A program made the position numbers and the translations under genes. Shown here piece after piece: positions 1-5,422 of a DNA stretch of 5,422 bases. The notes beneath the pieces are model-generated. The model had not been told where the DNA came from and did no database searches. It saw only the letters and a list, made by a program, of their open reading frames with translations. Numbering within the stretch: the first letter of the stretch is position 1; each line of letters begins with the position of its first letter. Origin of the DNA: an uncultured Candidatus Midichloriaceae bacterium (GTDB lineage: Bacteria; Pseudomonadota; Alphaproteobacteria; Rickettsiales; Midichloriaceae). The stretch covers positions 1 through 5,422 of the forward strand of contig CAJQNX010000016.1 of assembly GCA_905479795.1 (NCBI GenBank), read 5' to 3'.

Positions 1-18
1 GGCGGTATGGGAATGTAA
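1..18 (+). CDS. C-terminal end of an upstream gene, possibly GroEL (partial)
   Basis: The first five codons read Gly-Gly-Met-Gly-Met, followed by TAA and an immediate second in-frame TAA (16-21). Many bacterial GroEL chaperonins end in a flexible Gly-Gly-Met repeat tail inside the folding chamber, and this ending fits that pattern. A strong intrinsic terminator 26 bases downstream fits the end of a highly expressed operon such as groES-groEL. The other two frames run into the terminator palindrome before stopping, which makes them less likely to be coding. Only 15 coding bases are visible, so the GroEL identity is an inference and a chance reading is possible. Confidence 0.45.
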   Translation, partial: GGMGM

Positions 19-43
19 TAATTCCATACTCTCTACTTACTCT

Positions 44-76
44 AAAGCTTCAAGAGTACTCTTGAAGCTTTTTTTT
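44..76 (+). terminator. Strong intrinsic terminator downstream of the upstream gene
   Basis: The arms 44-57 (AAAGCTTCAAGAGT) and 58-71 (ACTCTTGAAGCTTT) are perfect reverse complements, so the RNA can form a long hairpin with a tight GUAC loop. A run of eight T (69-76) overlaps the foot of the right arm. The T run on the + strand and the position just after the double stop at 16-21 point to termination of the upstream + strand gene. The left side carries only three A, so termination on the - strand is much less likely. It also insulates secA from upstream transcription. Confidence 0.88.
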
Positions 77-101
77 ATTTATAAAGCTTCTAAAAACAAC
101 G

Positions 102-130
102 TTGCATAATACTTAAAGATATTTTATTAT
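102..130 (+). promoter_or_regulatory. Possible upstream sigma-70-type promoter for secA
   Basis: TTGCAT (102-107) and TATTAT (125-130) are separated by 17 bases. The -10 box matches TATAAT at five of six positions and the -35 box matches TTGACA at its first three. Transcription would start near 137, leaving a leader of about 100 bases before secA. In such A/T-rich DNA good -10 matches arise often by chance, so this is only a candidate. Confidence 0.28.
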
Positions 131-157
131 GAACACATGAAATTAATGTAATAACAA

Positions 158-186
158 TTGGTTGTATTTTTTAGTCTTGGTGTAAT
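158..186 (+). promoter_or_regulatory. Possible proximal extended -10 promoter for secA
   Basis: TTGGTT (158-163) and TGTAAT (181-186) are 17 bases apart, and the -10 box is preceded by TGG (178-180), giving an extended -10 arrangement. The -10 box matches the consensus at five of six positions and the -35 box at three. The start point would be near 193, about 47 bases before the secA ATG. A 10-base perfect palindrome, ATTACGTAAT (185-194), overlaps the -10 and start-site zone and could be an operator, though no regulator is known here. Confidence 0.32.
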
Positions 187-239
187 TACGTAATAAACTA
201 ATCAACCTCCACTTTTTAAAATTTTGAAATATAATTATA

Positions 240-2933
240 ATGTTAAAGTATATAGCTAGAAAAGTTTTTGGTACTAGAAGTGAAAAAATATTAAAATCAC
301 TCAAACCATTTTTAAGTGAAATTAATAAGTTAGAAAAAGAAATTAATATTCTTTCTGACAATGCATTAAAGGCTAAAACTTTAGAATTTAAAAACAAGCT
401 GAAAAATGGTCAAACATTAGATGATATAATTATTGAGGCTTTTGCTGTTGTTAGAGAAACTGCAAAAAGAGTGCTAGGAGAAAGACATTATGATGTTCAA
501 ATTATAGGAGGCCTAGTTTTACATAAAGGAATGATTACAGAAATGAAGACAGGTGAGGGTAAAACACTTGTTTCATCTTTGCCGGCATATCTTAACGCTT
601 TAAAGGGGGAGGGTGTTCATATTGTGACAGTTAATGATTATTTAGCAAAGAGAGATTCAGAATGGATGGGAATGATTTATAAATTTCATGGCCTAAGCGT
701 GGGATGTTTGATTGGTAGTACACCTGAGGAAGAGAGAAAAAAGGTGTATGCATGTGATATAGTGTATGGTACCAACAATGAATTTGGCTTCGATTATTTA
801 AAGGATAATTTAAAACATAATATCAATTCATTGGTACAAAGAAAATTCAATTTCGCAATTATTGATGAAGTTGACAGCATATTAATTGATGAAGCTAGGA
901 CGCCATTGATAATATCAGGTCCATCGTTTAGCAGTCCGGATCTATATGTTAAAATAGATAATATCGCATCTTTACTGCATGAAGAGGATTTTGAGTTAGA
1001 TGAAAAAAACAAGACAGTCCTTTTTACTGATAAAGGTAATGAGCGAATTGAACAATTAATAAAGGATTTGGGGCTGATCAAAAAGGATAGCAGTCTTTAT
1101 GATATAGAGAATATGAGTATCGTGCACCATCTAAATCAAGCAATTAAAGCGCATAAAATATTTAAATTGGATGCAGATTACATAATAAAAGATGGAAAAA
1201 TATTAATAATAGATGAGTTTACTGGCAGAATTATGGATGGTAGAAGATATTCTGAAGGGTTGCATCAAGCAATTGAGGCAAAGGAAAAAGTTTCGATACA
1301 AGATGAAAATCAAACCTTGGCTTCTATTACATTTCAAAATTATTTCAGAATGTATCCAAAGCTTGCTGGTATGACTGGAACAGCCATGACAGAAGCGCAA
1401 GAATTCATAAGTATATATAATCTTGAAGTTGTACAAATACCAACAAATATATTAATTACAAGGGTTGATGAGCATGATGTAATTTACAAAACTGGTACTG
1501 CAAAGAATAATGCAATATTTGAGGAAGTTAAAGAAGCGCATAATAAAATGCAACCAATATTAATAGGTACTATTAGTATTGAGAAATCTGAGGTGCTATC
1601 TAATCTTTTAAAGAAAAATGGAATAAAACATAGTGTTCTTAACGCAAAATTTCATGAAAAAGAAGCGGATATTATAGCGCAAGCAGGGAGACTTGGCTCA
1701 GTTACAATTGCAACAAATATGGCAGGGCGTGGTACGGATATAAAATTAGGCGGTAATGAAGAGGTAATAATAAGGGATAAATCTGAGGGAAAAACTATAT
1801 CTGATTCAGAGATTGAATTAATTAAGCGGCAAATACAAAAAGATAGAAAAAAGGTTTTGGAGATAGGTGGGTTATTTGTAATTGGTACTGAAAGACATGA
1901 ATCTAGGAGGATTGATAATCAGTTAAGAGGTAGATCGGGGAGACAAGGAGATGCAGGGAGGACAAAGTTTTTTTTATCACTTGAAGATGATTTGATGAGA
2001 ATATTTGGTTCAGTAAAAATAGGTAATTTTCTAGGTAAATTAGGGCTTAAAGATGATGAAGCAATTGAACACCCTTGGATCAATAAGTCATTAGAAAAAG
2101 CTCAACAAAAAGTTGAGTCAAGAAATTATGAAATTAGAAAAAACCTTCTTAAGTTTGATGATGTAATGAATGAACAAAGAAAAGTTGTTTATGAGCAAAG
2201 AATCAACATCATGAAAGAGAAGAAATTTGATGACATTGTGAATGATAAGGTTCAGGTACTAAATAAATATTTGGTAAATAAGTTTATTCTAGATAAATCG
2301 TACGAGGAAGAGTGGCAGAAAAAGGAAATCACACATGAGGTTCACAGAATTTATGGAATTGACTTTGAAATTAAAGAAGGAGTAAAAAAAGCAGAAATAT
2401 TAAAAGATTTAAATGATTTTACCGTTGAAATTTTTCAAAATAAAAAGAAAGAATTTGGTGAAGAAGTATTTAATGAAGCCTTAAAAAGGATTTTTCTTGT
2501 AACACTGGATCAATTTTGGAAAGAGCATCTTCATGCTTTAGATAGATTAAAAGCTGGTATTAACTTAAGGGCATATGGACAAAAAGATCCATTAAATGAA
2601 TATAAATTTGAGGCCTTTAAATTATTTGAAGACATGTTTTTAGAGCTTGATGAAAATATAATTTGTACTTGTGCAAAAATCCAAATATCACATGAATTAT
2701 CTAATTTAGAAGATTTAGATTCAACAGAAAACACTTTTGAAAATAAAAAAGAATTTAACTCTTTAACAGATAATCAAAAATCATCTGTTGGTAATAAAGT
2801 AATTCCTATTGTTAATAATCGTAAAGAATTGGATCCTAAAAATCCAAATACATGGGGTAAAGTTGCTAGAAATGAACTTTGTCCTTGTGGTTCTAATAAA
2901 AAATACAAGCATTGCCATGGAGTGATAATTTAA
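240..2933 (+). CDS. secA: SecA, preprotein translocase ATPase
   Basis: SecA is the motor ATPase that binds SecYEG at the inner membrane and pushes unfolded preproteins through it. The 897-residue product is full length for an alphaproteobacterial SecA and uninterrupted. The N-terminus, MLKYIARKVFGTRSEK, matches the usual start, which supports the ATG at 240 despite no clear ribosome binding site. Visible motifs are Walker A MKTGEGKT (102-109), Walker B IIDEVD (207-212) followed by the DEARTPLIISG stretch, the NBD2 region ATNMAGRGTDIKLGGN (491-506), and motif VI QLRGRSGRQGD (561-571). The preprotein cross-linking domain lies at about 228-370. The helical scaffold and two-helix finger region lies at about 615-800 and includes GINLRAYGQKDPLNEYKFEAF. 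A variable linker (about 815-865) leads to the zinc-binding tail CPCGSNKKYKHCH (ligands C881, C883, C892, H893), the SecB and phospholipid contact. A T8 run at 1968-1975 stays in frame here. The gene appears to be a single transcription unit. Confidence 0.98.
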   Translation: MLKYIARKVFGTRSEKILKSLKPFLSEINKLEKEINILSDNALKAKTLEFKNKLKNGQTLDDIIIEAFAVVRETAKRVLGERHYDVQIIGGLVLHKGMITEMKTGEGKTLVSSLPAYLNALKGEGVHIVTVNDYLAKRDSEWMGMIYKFHGLSVGCLIGSTPEEERKKVYACDIVYGTNNEFGFDYLKDNLKHNINSLVQRKFNFAIIDEVDSILIDEARTPLIISGPSFSSPDLYVKIDNIASLLHEEDFELDEKNKTVLFTDKGNERIEQLIKDLGLIKKDSSLYDIENMSIVHHLNQAIKAHKIFKLDADYIIKDGKILIIDEFTGRIMDGRRYSEGLHQAIEAKEKVSIQDENQTLASITFQNYFRMYPKLAGMTGTAMTEAQEFISIYNLEVVQIPTNILITRVDEHDVIYKTGTAKNNAIFEEVKEAHNKMQPILIGTISIEKSEVLSNLLKKNGIKHSVLNAKFHEKEADIIAQAGRLGSVTIATNMAGRGTDIKLGGNEEVIIRDKSEGKTISDSEIELIKRQIQKDRKKVLEIGGLFVIGTERHESRRIDNQLRGRSGRQGDAGRTKFFLSLEDDLMRIFGSVKIGNFLGKLGLKDDEAIEHPWINKSLEKAQQKVESRNYEIRKNLLKFDDVMNEQRKVVYEQRINIMKEKKFDDIVNDKVQVLNKYLVNKFILDKSYEEEWQKKEITHEVHRIYGIDFEIKEGVKKAEILKDLNDFTVEIFQNKKKEFGEEVFNEALKRIFLVTLDQFWKEHLHALDRLKAGINLRAYGQKDPLNEYKFEAFKLFEDMFLELDENIICTCAKIQISHELSNLEDLDSTENTFENKKEFNSLTDNQKSSVGNKVIPIVNNRKELDPKNPNTWGKVARNELCPCGSNKKYKHCHGVII

Positions 2934-3034
2934 CGGATAATAAGTAGGTTATATTTGTATTGTTTTATACCCTGCTATTGTTAGTGAGCAACATGGATGT
3001 GATAATCTATTCTTCTATTAATTAACAGTCTAAC
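2934..3034. other. Convergent spacer between secA and the ankyrin gene
   Basis: About 100 bases separate the secA stop from the end of the opposing gene and its T tract. I see no strong hairpin followed by a T run on the + strand. The best candidates are a bulged GGTTATA/TATACC pair near 2947-2972 and a four-base TGTT/AACA stem near 2979-2993, neither followed by a T run. SecA transcripts may therefore end by another mechanism or run on into the ankyrin gene as antisense RNA. No tRNA or small open frame is apparent. Confidence 0.45.
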
Positions 3035-3578
3035 AAAAAAAGCCCGTATATTCACATATAAGCTTAGTCATTGATGAAAAAAATGTATCATTTAAATATT
3101 CTGTATTTTCAGTACATGAATTATCTGTAATCATTTCTTCAGCAAAATTTACTGTTACACTTGATACATCATCAATCTTGCTTTGTAAAAGGTCTTTTTT
3201 AACAAGACTAAATTTTTGCAACAAATCATCAATAACTTCACAATTTTCAAATATTTTAGCTTGCACATCAATACCTTCAGTATAGTCTAATCCTTTTAGG
3301 AGCTTTGCTTTATATAACTCATTACCTTTGTAATGCATATCAGCACCTTTTTCAATTAAAACAGACATAATTTTTTTTCTTTCTTCTAACTCATTAATAC
3401 CATTTGCCTTGTAAATTACCATATGTAATGGAGTGCACTTTTGCCTGAATCCATCCGCTAGTTCATTAGGATTAGCCCCCAACTCTAGCATTTCTCTAAC
3501 ACAAGTATAGTTACTAATCCCAGAACAAAAAGATAACATTGTAACATCACCAAAAAAAATCATTGTATTTATCTTCAA
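3030..3578 (-). CDS. Ankyrin-repeat protein, main part of a frame-split gene
   Basis: This frame encodes most of a small ankyrin-repeat protein. One repeat covers GDVTMLSFCSGISNYT... to LELGANPNELAD; the second begins CTPLHMVIYKANG and ends VLIEKGADMHYKGN. TPLH and the GA(N/D)xx turn are ankyrin hallmarks. The remaining C-terminal part is hydrophilic with no recognised domain. No signal peptide or membrane segment is seen. The only early start, TTG at 3578, would add a poor leader (MKINTMIFF). The homologous-looking start is instead in another frame at 3684, so the coding sequence proper probably enters this frame at the A8 run 3552-3559. Ankyrin proteins bind other proteins, and in Rickettsiales and Legionella some are secreted effectors; a role here is unknown. 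The stop TAG at 3030 lies beyond a terminator-like hairpin, which suggests that the 3' end may also be out of its original frame. The gene may be decaying. Confidence 0.68.
   Translation of the reverse strand: MKINTMIFFGDVTMLSFCSGISNYTCVREMLELGANPNELADGFRQKCTPLHMVIYKANGINELEERKKIMSVLIEKGADMHYKGNELYKAKLLKGLDYTEGIDVQAKIFENCEVIDDLLQKFSLVKKDLLQSKIDDVSSVTVNFAEEMITDNSCTENTEYLNDTFFSSMTKLICEYTGFFC
3035..3065 (-). terminator. Terminator-like hairpin for the - strand ankyrin gene
   Basis: Read on the - strand, AAGC (3065-3062) pairs with GCTT (3043-3040), and TATAT (3060-3056) pairs with ATATA (3051-3047) around a GTGA loop. An asymmetric internal loop (T against CGG) separates the two short stems. 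A T7 run (3041-3035) overlaps the foot of the right arm. The shape and T run fit an intrinsic terminator, but the stems are short and A/T-rich, so strength is uncertain. It lies inside the last codons of the open - strand frame, before its stop at 3030-3032. Confidence 0.5.
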
Positions 3579-3684
3579 CTAAAGAAAAATGCTTATCTGG
3601 ATTTTCTTTAATGCCTTCAAAGTCATCTATTCCTTTGTTTATAAAAAGAGATTCAAATTCATTTTTTGTAATAATTTCCCTCAT
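3547..3684 (-). CDS. 5' fragment of the frame-split ankyrin gene
   Basis: ATG at 3684-3682 opens a 45-codon frame beginning MREIITKNEFESLFINKGID and ending KYNDFFW before TGA at 3549-3547. An in-frame TGA two codons upstream of the ATG fixes this as the start. Only a weak GAG lies at Shine-Dalgarno distance. The last codons cross the T8 run of the coding strand. Removing one T turns NDFFW-stop into NDFFGDVTMLSF, which flows straight into the first ankyrin repeat of the downstream frame and gives a 217-residue product. I therefore read this as the true N-terminus of the ankyrin gene and not as an independent peptide, although a stand-alone small protein cannot be excluded. Confidence 0.62.
   Translation of the reverse strand: MREIITKNEFESLFINKGIDDFEGIKENPDKHFSLVEDKYNDFFW
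3552..3559 (-). other. A8/T8 homopolymer at the ankyrin frame break
   Basis: Eight A on the + strand (eight T on the coding strand) sit exactly where the two reading frames must be joined. Loss of one base, or gain of two, restores one continuous frame. Runs of this length are prone to replication slippage and to RNA polymerase slippage in A/T-rich bacteria, and they are classic sites of sequencing indels. The junction location is read directly; the cause is inferred. Confidence 0.7.
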
Positions 3685-3781
3685 TTGTCATACTCAATTA
3701 ATTATTAAAGGAAAAAACATAATATATTTTGAATTATTAACCAAAAAATTTTGCTTTATATAACTTAATTAGTTAGGTTTA
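3685..3781. other. Divergent intergenic region, ankyrin gene and emrAB
   Basis: These 97 very A/T-rich bases separate the - strand ankyrin gene from emrA and should hold both promoters. For the - strand, TATTAT (3724-3719) lies about 35 bases before the ATG at 3684, but no good -35 box stands at the right distance. No clear operator palindrome and no regulator gene of the MarR or TetR type, often found beside emrAB-like operons, are visible here. Confidence 0.5.
3737..3764 (+). promoter_or_regulatory. Possible promoter of emrAB
   Basis: TTAACC (3737-3742) and TATAAC (3759-3764) are 16 bases apart, matching the sigma-70 boxes at four of six and five of six positions. Transcription would begin near 3771. 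That leaves about 11 bases before the ATG at 3782 and about 35 before the alternative ATG at 3806. The match is modest given the base composition. Confidence 0.3.
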
Positions 3782-4846
3782 ATGAATGATTATGTAGTAG
3801 GCAAAATGATGATTATAAAAATAAAGTCAAAAAGATCTAACGTTAAGAAAAAATTAATAATTTTAATTTTTACACCGATAGTATTGTTGGTGTTTGGATT
3901 ATATTTTAATTTTTTTAATAATACATATGTCTCTACAGATGATTCCTATATAAAAGTAGCAAAAGTTTCAGTAAGTGCAGAAGTGCAAGGCAAAGTGATA
4001 CAAATCAATACAAAAGACAATGCGCAAGTCAAAAAGGGAGAAGTTTTATTCAAAATTGATGATATACCTTATAAAATTGTATTAGTAGACGCTATAGCCA
4101 ATTTAGAAAAAGCAAAGGACTATATTAATAGCATGAAAGCGCTTTATGAACAAAATATCGCTGAACTTGATAAAATTAATGAAAATATATCATATTCTAA
4201 AATAGAATATCAGCGTTATATTAAGTTGGAAAAAAAAAGCGCAACCTCTGCCAAAGCACTTAATTTAGTGCAACATAACTTAGATGCAGCTATTAAACAA
4301 AGAAATATAGTACTAGAGCAAATAGAAGAGACAAAAGCTAAGCTTGATGGAAATCCAAATTTACCAGTTAATCAATACTCTTACTACAATGAAGCTCTTA
4401 GTGGATTGTCTAAAGCACAGCTTAACTTGGAACGTACAGAAATAAAAGCGCCTTTTGATGGTCAAATAGCTAATTTTACAATACTTCCTGGAGAATACAT
4501 TAGTATTGGTGCACCATTATTCTATATAGTTGATTATAAAAATATATGGATAGAAGCTAATTTTAAAGAAACTGACCTTGAAAATGTTAAAATTAATCAA
4601 GCTGCTTTAATAGAGGTAGATACATATCCTGGAAAGAAATTTAATGCCAAAGTAATTAGCATTGCACCAGCAAGTGGATCAGAATTTTCCTTGTTACCTC
4701 CAGAAAATAGCTCAGGAAATTGGGTAAAGGTCGTTCAACGTATTAAAGTACGTTTGGAATTGATCAATAAGCCAAAAGATTTACGTTTATTATCAGGTAT
4801 GAGCGCATATGTTGAAATTGATATAAAAAGTATAGAAGAGAAATAG
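3782..4846 (+). CDS. emrA: EmrA-type membrane fusion protein of a multidrug efflux pump
   Basis: This periplasmic adaptor (HlyD/EmrA family) links an inner-membrane MFS exporter to an outer-membrane TolC-type channel. The 354-residue product starts with a short basic cytoplasmic tail and one membrane anchor (about 25-45, LIILIFTPIVLLVFGL). The family motif STDDSYIKV (51-59) follows. The two lipoyl half-motifs lie at about 64-98 (VSAEVQGKVIQINTKDNAQV, then KKGEVLFKIDD) and 208-250 (RTEIKAPFDGQI, PGEYISIGAPLF), flanking a coiled-coil hairpin at about 103-188. The beta-barrel part includes WIEANFKETDLENV and the EmrA-like stretch EFSLLPPENSSGNWVKVVQR (301-320). Length is normal. The start is uncertain: ATG 3782 has TTAGG four bases before it, while ATG 3806 (residue 9) has AGTAGG four bases before it. 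Either leaves the anchor intact. It is followed directly by emrB, forming an operon. The substrate cannot be read from the sequence. Confidence 0.93.
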   Translation: MNDYVVGKMMIIKIKSKRSNVKKKLIILIFTPIVLLVFGLYFNFFNNTYVSTDDSYIKVAKVSVSAEVQGKVIQINTKDNAQVKKGEVLFKIDDIPYKIVLVDAIANLEKAKDYINSMKALYEQNIAELDKINENISYSKIEYQRYIKLEKKSATSAKALNLVQHNLDAAIKQRNIVLEQIEETKAKLDGNPNLPVNQYSYYNEALSGLSKAQLNLERTEIKAPFDGQIANFTILPGEYISIGAPLFYIVDYKNIWIEANFKETDLENVKINQAALIEVDTYPGKKFNAKVISIAPASGSEFSLLPPENSSGNWVKVVQRIKVRLELINKPKDLRLLSGMSAYVEIDIKSIEEK

Positions 4847-4847
4847 T

Positions 4848-5422
4848 GTGGGTGAGTCTTTAGTAAAAACAAAGTATAGTAAAGGTCTAATAACCTTATT
4901 TGTAATGATTACAACGATTATGCAAGTTATGGATATGACTATAGCAAACGTTGCTCTACCATATATGAAAGGCAGTATTTCTGCTACACAAGATCAAATA
5001 TCTTGGGTGTTAACCTCGTATATTATTGCAGCAGCAATTATGACGCAACCAGTCAGCTGGTTTGTTGAGCGTTTTGGTAGAAGGAAGATTTTTCTTGTCT
5101 CTGTTATAGGTTTTACGTTTGCTTCAATGTTATGTGGAATGGCTTCTTCAATTGAGGAAATAGTAATGTTTCGTATTTTACAAGGGATATTTGGCGCTGC
5201 ATTAGTTCCCTTATCACAATCTACATTATTAGATATAAATCCCAAGGAAAAACATGGATCTGCAATGGCGATTTGGGGTATGGGAGTAATGGTGGGTCCA
5301 ATTGTTGGTCCCGCACTAGGAGGTTATTTAACGGAATATTATAATTGGAGATGGGTATTCTATGTCAATGTTCCTTTAGGAATTATTGCATGTTTAGGAA
5401 TAATATTTTTTTTACCTGATAG
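4848..5422 (+). CDS. emrB: EmrB-type MFS drug/proton antiporter, DHA2 family (5' part)
   Basis: This inner-membrane transporter should export drugs or similar compounds in exchange for protons, through EmrA. The window ends after 191 codons, with no stop; the family is usually about 500 residues with 14 membrane helices. Visible motifs are MDMTIANVALP (28-38, DHA2 motif in helix 1), a motif A variant WFVERFGRRKIFL (71-83), RILQG (109-113, motif B), GPIVGPALGG (150-159, antiporter motif C) and WRWVFYVNVPLG (167-178), typical of DHA2 members before helix 6. The start is GTG at 4848, one base after the emrA stop. No ATG, GTG or TTG lies further upstream in the open frame, and the next Met (residue 20) is inside helix 1, so the GTG is strongly favoured. 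GAAGAG at 4835-4840, inside the end of emrA, is a plausible ribosome binding site. The gene is expected to be co-transcribed and translationally coupled with emrA. Confidence 0.94.
   Translation, partial: MGESLVKTKYSKGLITLFVMITTIMQVMDMTIANVALPYMKGSISATQDQISWVLTSYIIAAAIMTQPVSWFVERFGRRKIFLVSVIGFTFASMLCGMASSIEEIVMFRILQGIFGAALVPLSQSTLLDINPKEKHGSAMAIWGMGVMVGPIVGPALGGYLTEYYNWRWVFYVNVPLGIIACLGIIFFLPD

Larger units (their letters stand above)
77..239 (+). other. Non-coding leader between terminator and secA
   Basis: This 163-base A/T-rich spacer contains no open frame worth calling on either strand; the ATGs at 129 and 138 meet stops within a few codons. It must hold the secA promoter because a strong terminator lies just upstream. 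No secM-like regulatory gene, such as controls secA in Escherichia coli, is present. No clear Shine-Dalgarno sequence precedes the secA ATG: the last 20 bases are TTTTGAAATATAATTATA-like, with no GGAG core. An extra copy of AAAGCTTC, a half-arm of the terminator, sits at 83-90. Confidence 0.6.

Noticed and set aside
6..29. Imperfect inverted repeat TATGGGAAT/ATTCCATA
   Set aside because: It needs a bulged G and has no T run after it; it overlaps the presumed end of the upstream gene and the real terminator follows at 44-76.
143..397. 84-codon open frame on the - strand over the secA start
   Set aside because: It overlaps the conserved SecA N-terminus, shows no recognisable domain, and looks like an antisense shadow. 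The GGAGG on the - strand at 206-210 lies inside it and has no convincing start codon downstream of it.
794..1436. Two - strand open frames (794-1081 and 1203-1436) inside secA
   Set aside because: Both are opposite the strongly conserved SecA coding sequence and encode low-complexity Ser/Leu/Ile-rich text with no motif.
2531..2734. 67-codon - strand open frame in the 3' part of secA
   Set aside because: It is antisense to the conserved helical scaffold and finger region of SecA and has no family resemblance.
3563..3763. 66-codon + strand open frame between the ankyrin gene and emrA
   Set aside because: It lies opposite the 5' fragment of the ankyrin gene, has no ribosome binding site or domain, and its product reads as the shadow of that gene.
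4994..5245. 83-codon - strand open frame inside emrB
   Set aside because: It is antisense to clear MFS motifs of EmrB and has no independent support.
1..5422. CRISPR array, tRNA, rRNA, insertion sequence or attachment site
   Set aside because: I found no regularly spaced direct repeats, cloverleaf-like segment, rRNA-like stretch, transposase motif or paired terminal repeats in the window.

Overview
The window looks like part of an AT-rich alphaproteobacterial genome, most likely a member of the Rickettsiales or a similar intracellular lineage. Grounds seen directly: strongly A/T-biased codons and spacers, a SecA of alphaproteobacterial type (897 residues, ending in a TWGKV-x-RN-x-LCPCG tail), and an ankyrin-repeat gene of the kind common in host-associated bacteria. 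The genus cannot be fixed from the sequence alone.

Layout. Bases 1-21 hold the last codons of an upstream + strand gene, reading Gly-Gly-Met-Gly-Met then two TAA stops. This resembles the Gly/Met-rich tail of GroEL, but five residues cannot prove it. A very regular intrinsic terminator (28-nt perfect palindrome, then T8) follows at 44-76. Bases 77-239 are a non-coding leader with possible promoters for secA, which fills 240-2933 on the + strand and appears intact.

Bases 2934-3034 are a short spacer with no convincing secA terminator. On the - strand, between 3684 and 3030, lies a small ankyrin-repeat gene that is convergent with secA and divergent from the next operon. It is split between two reading frames. 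The break falls at a run of eight A (T8 on the coding strand) at 3552-3559, and dropping one base joins the halves into one 217-residue protein with two ankyrin repeats. At its 3' end a terminator-like hairpin lies inside the last codons of the open frame, while both other frames stop just before the hairpin. A second run (A7 at 3077-3083) may therefore also be a frameshift site.

Bases 3685-3781 are a short divergent intergenic region. Next come emrA (3782-4846), a membrane fusion protein, and emrB (4848 to the window end, 5' part only), a 14-TM drug/proton antiporter of the MFS DHA2 family. emrB starts with GTG one base after the emrA stop. EmrA and EmrB would form an inner-membrane/periplasm efflux pump that normally works with an outer-membrane TolC-type channel, which is not in the window.

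No wholly new system is visible. The most notable feature is the ankyrin gene with homopolymer-associated frame breaks, which could be a decaying gene, a phase-variable or slippage-rescued gene, or a sequencing artefact.
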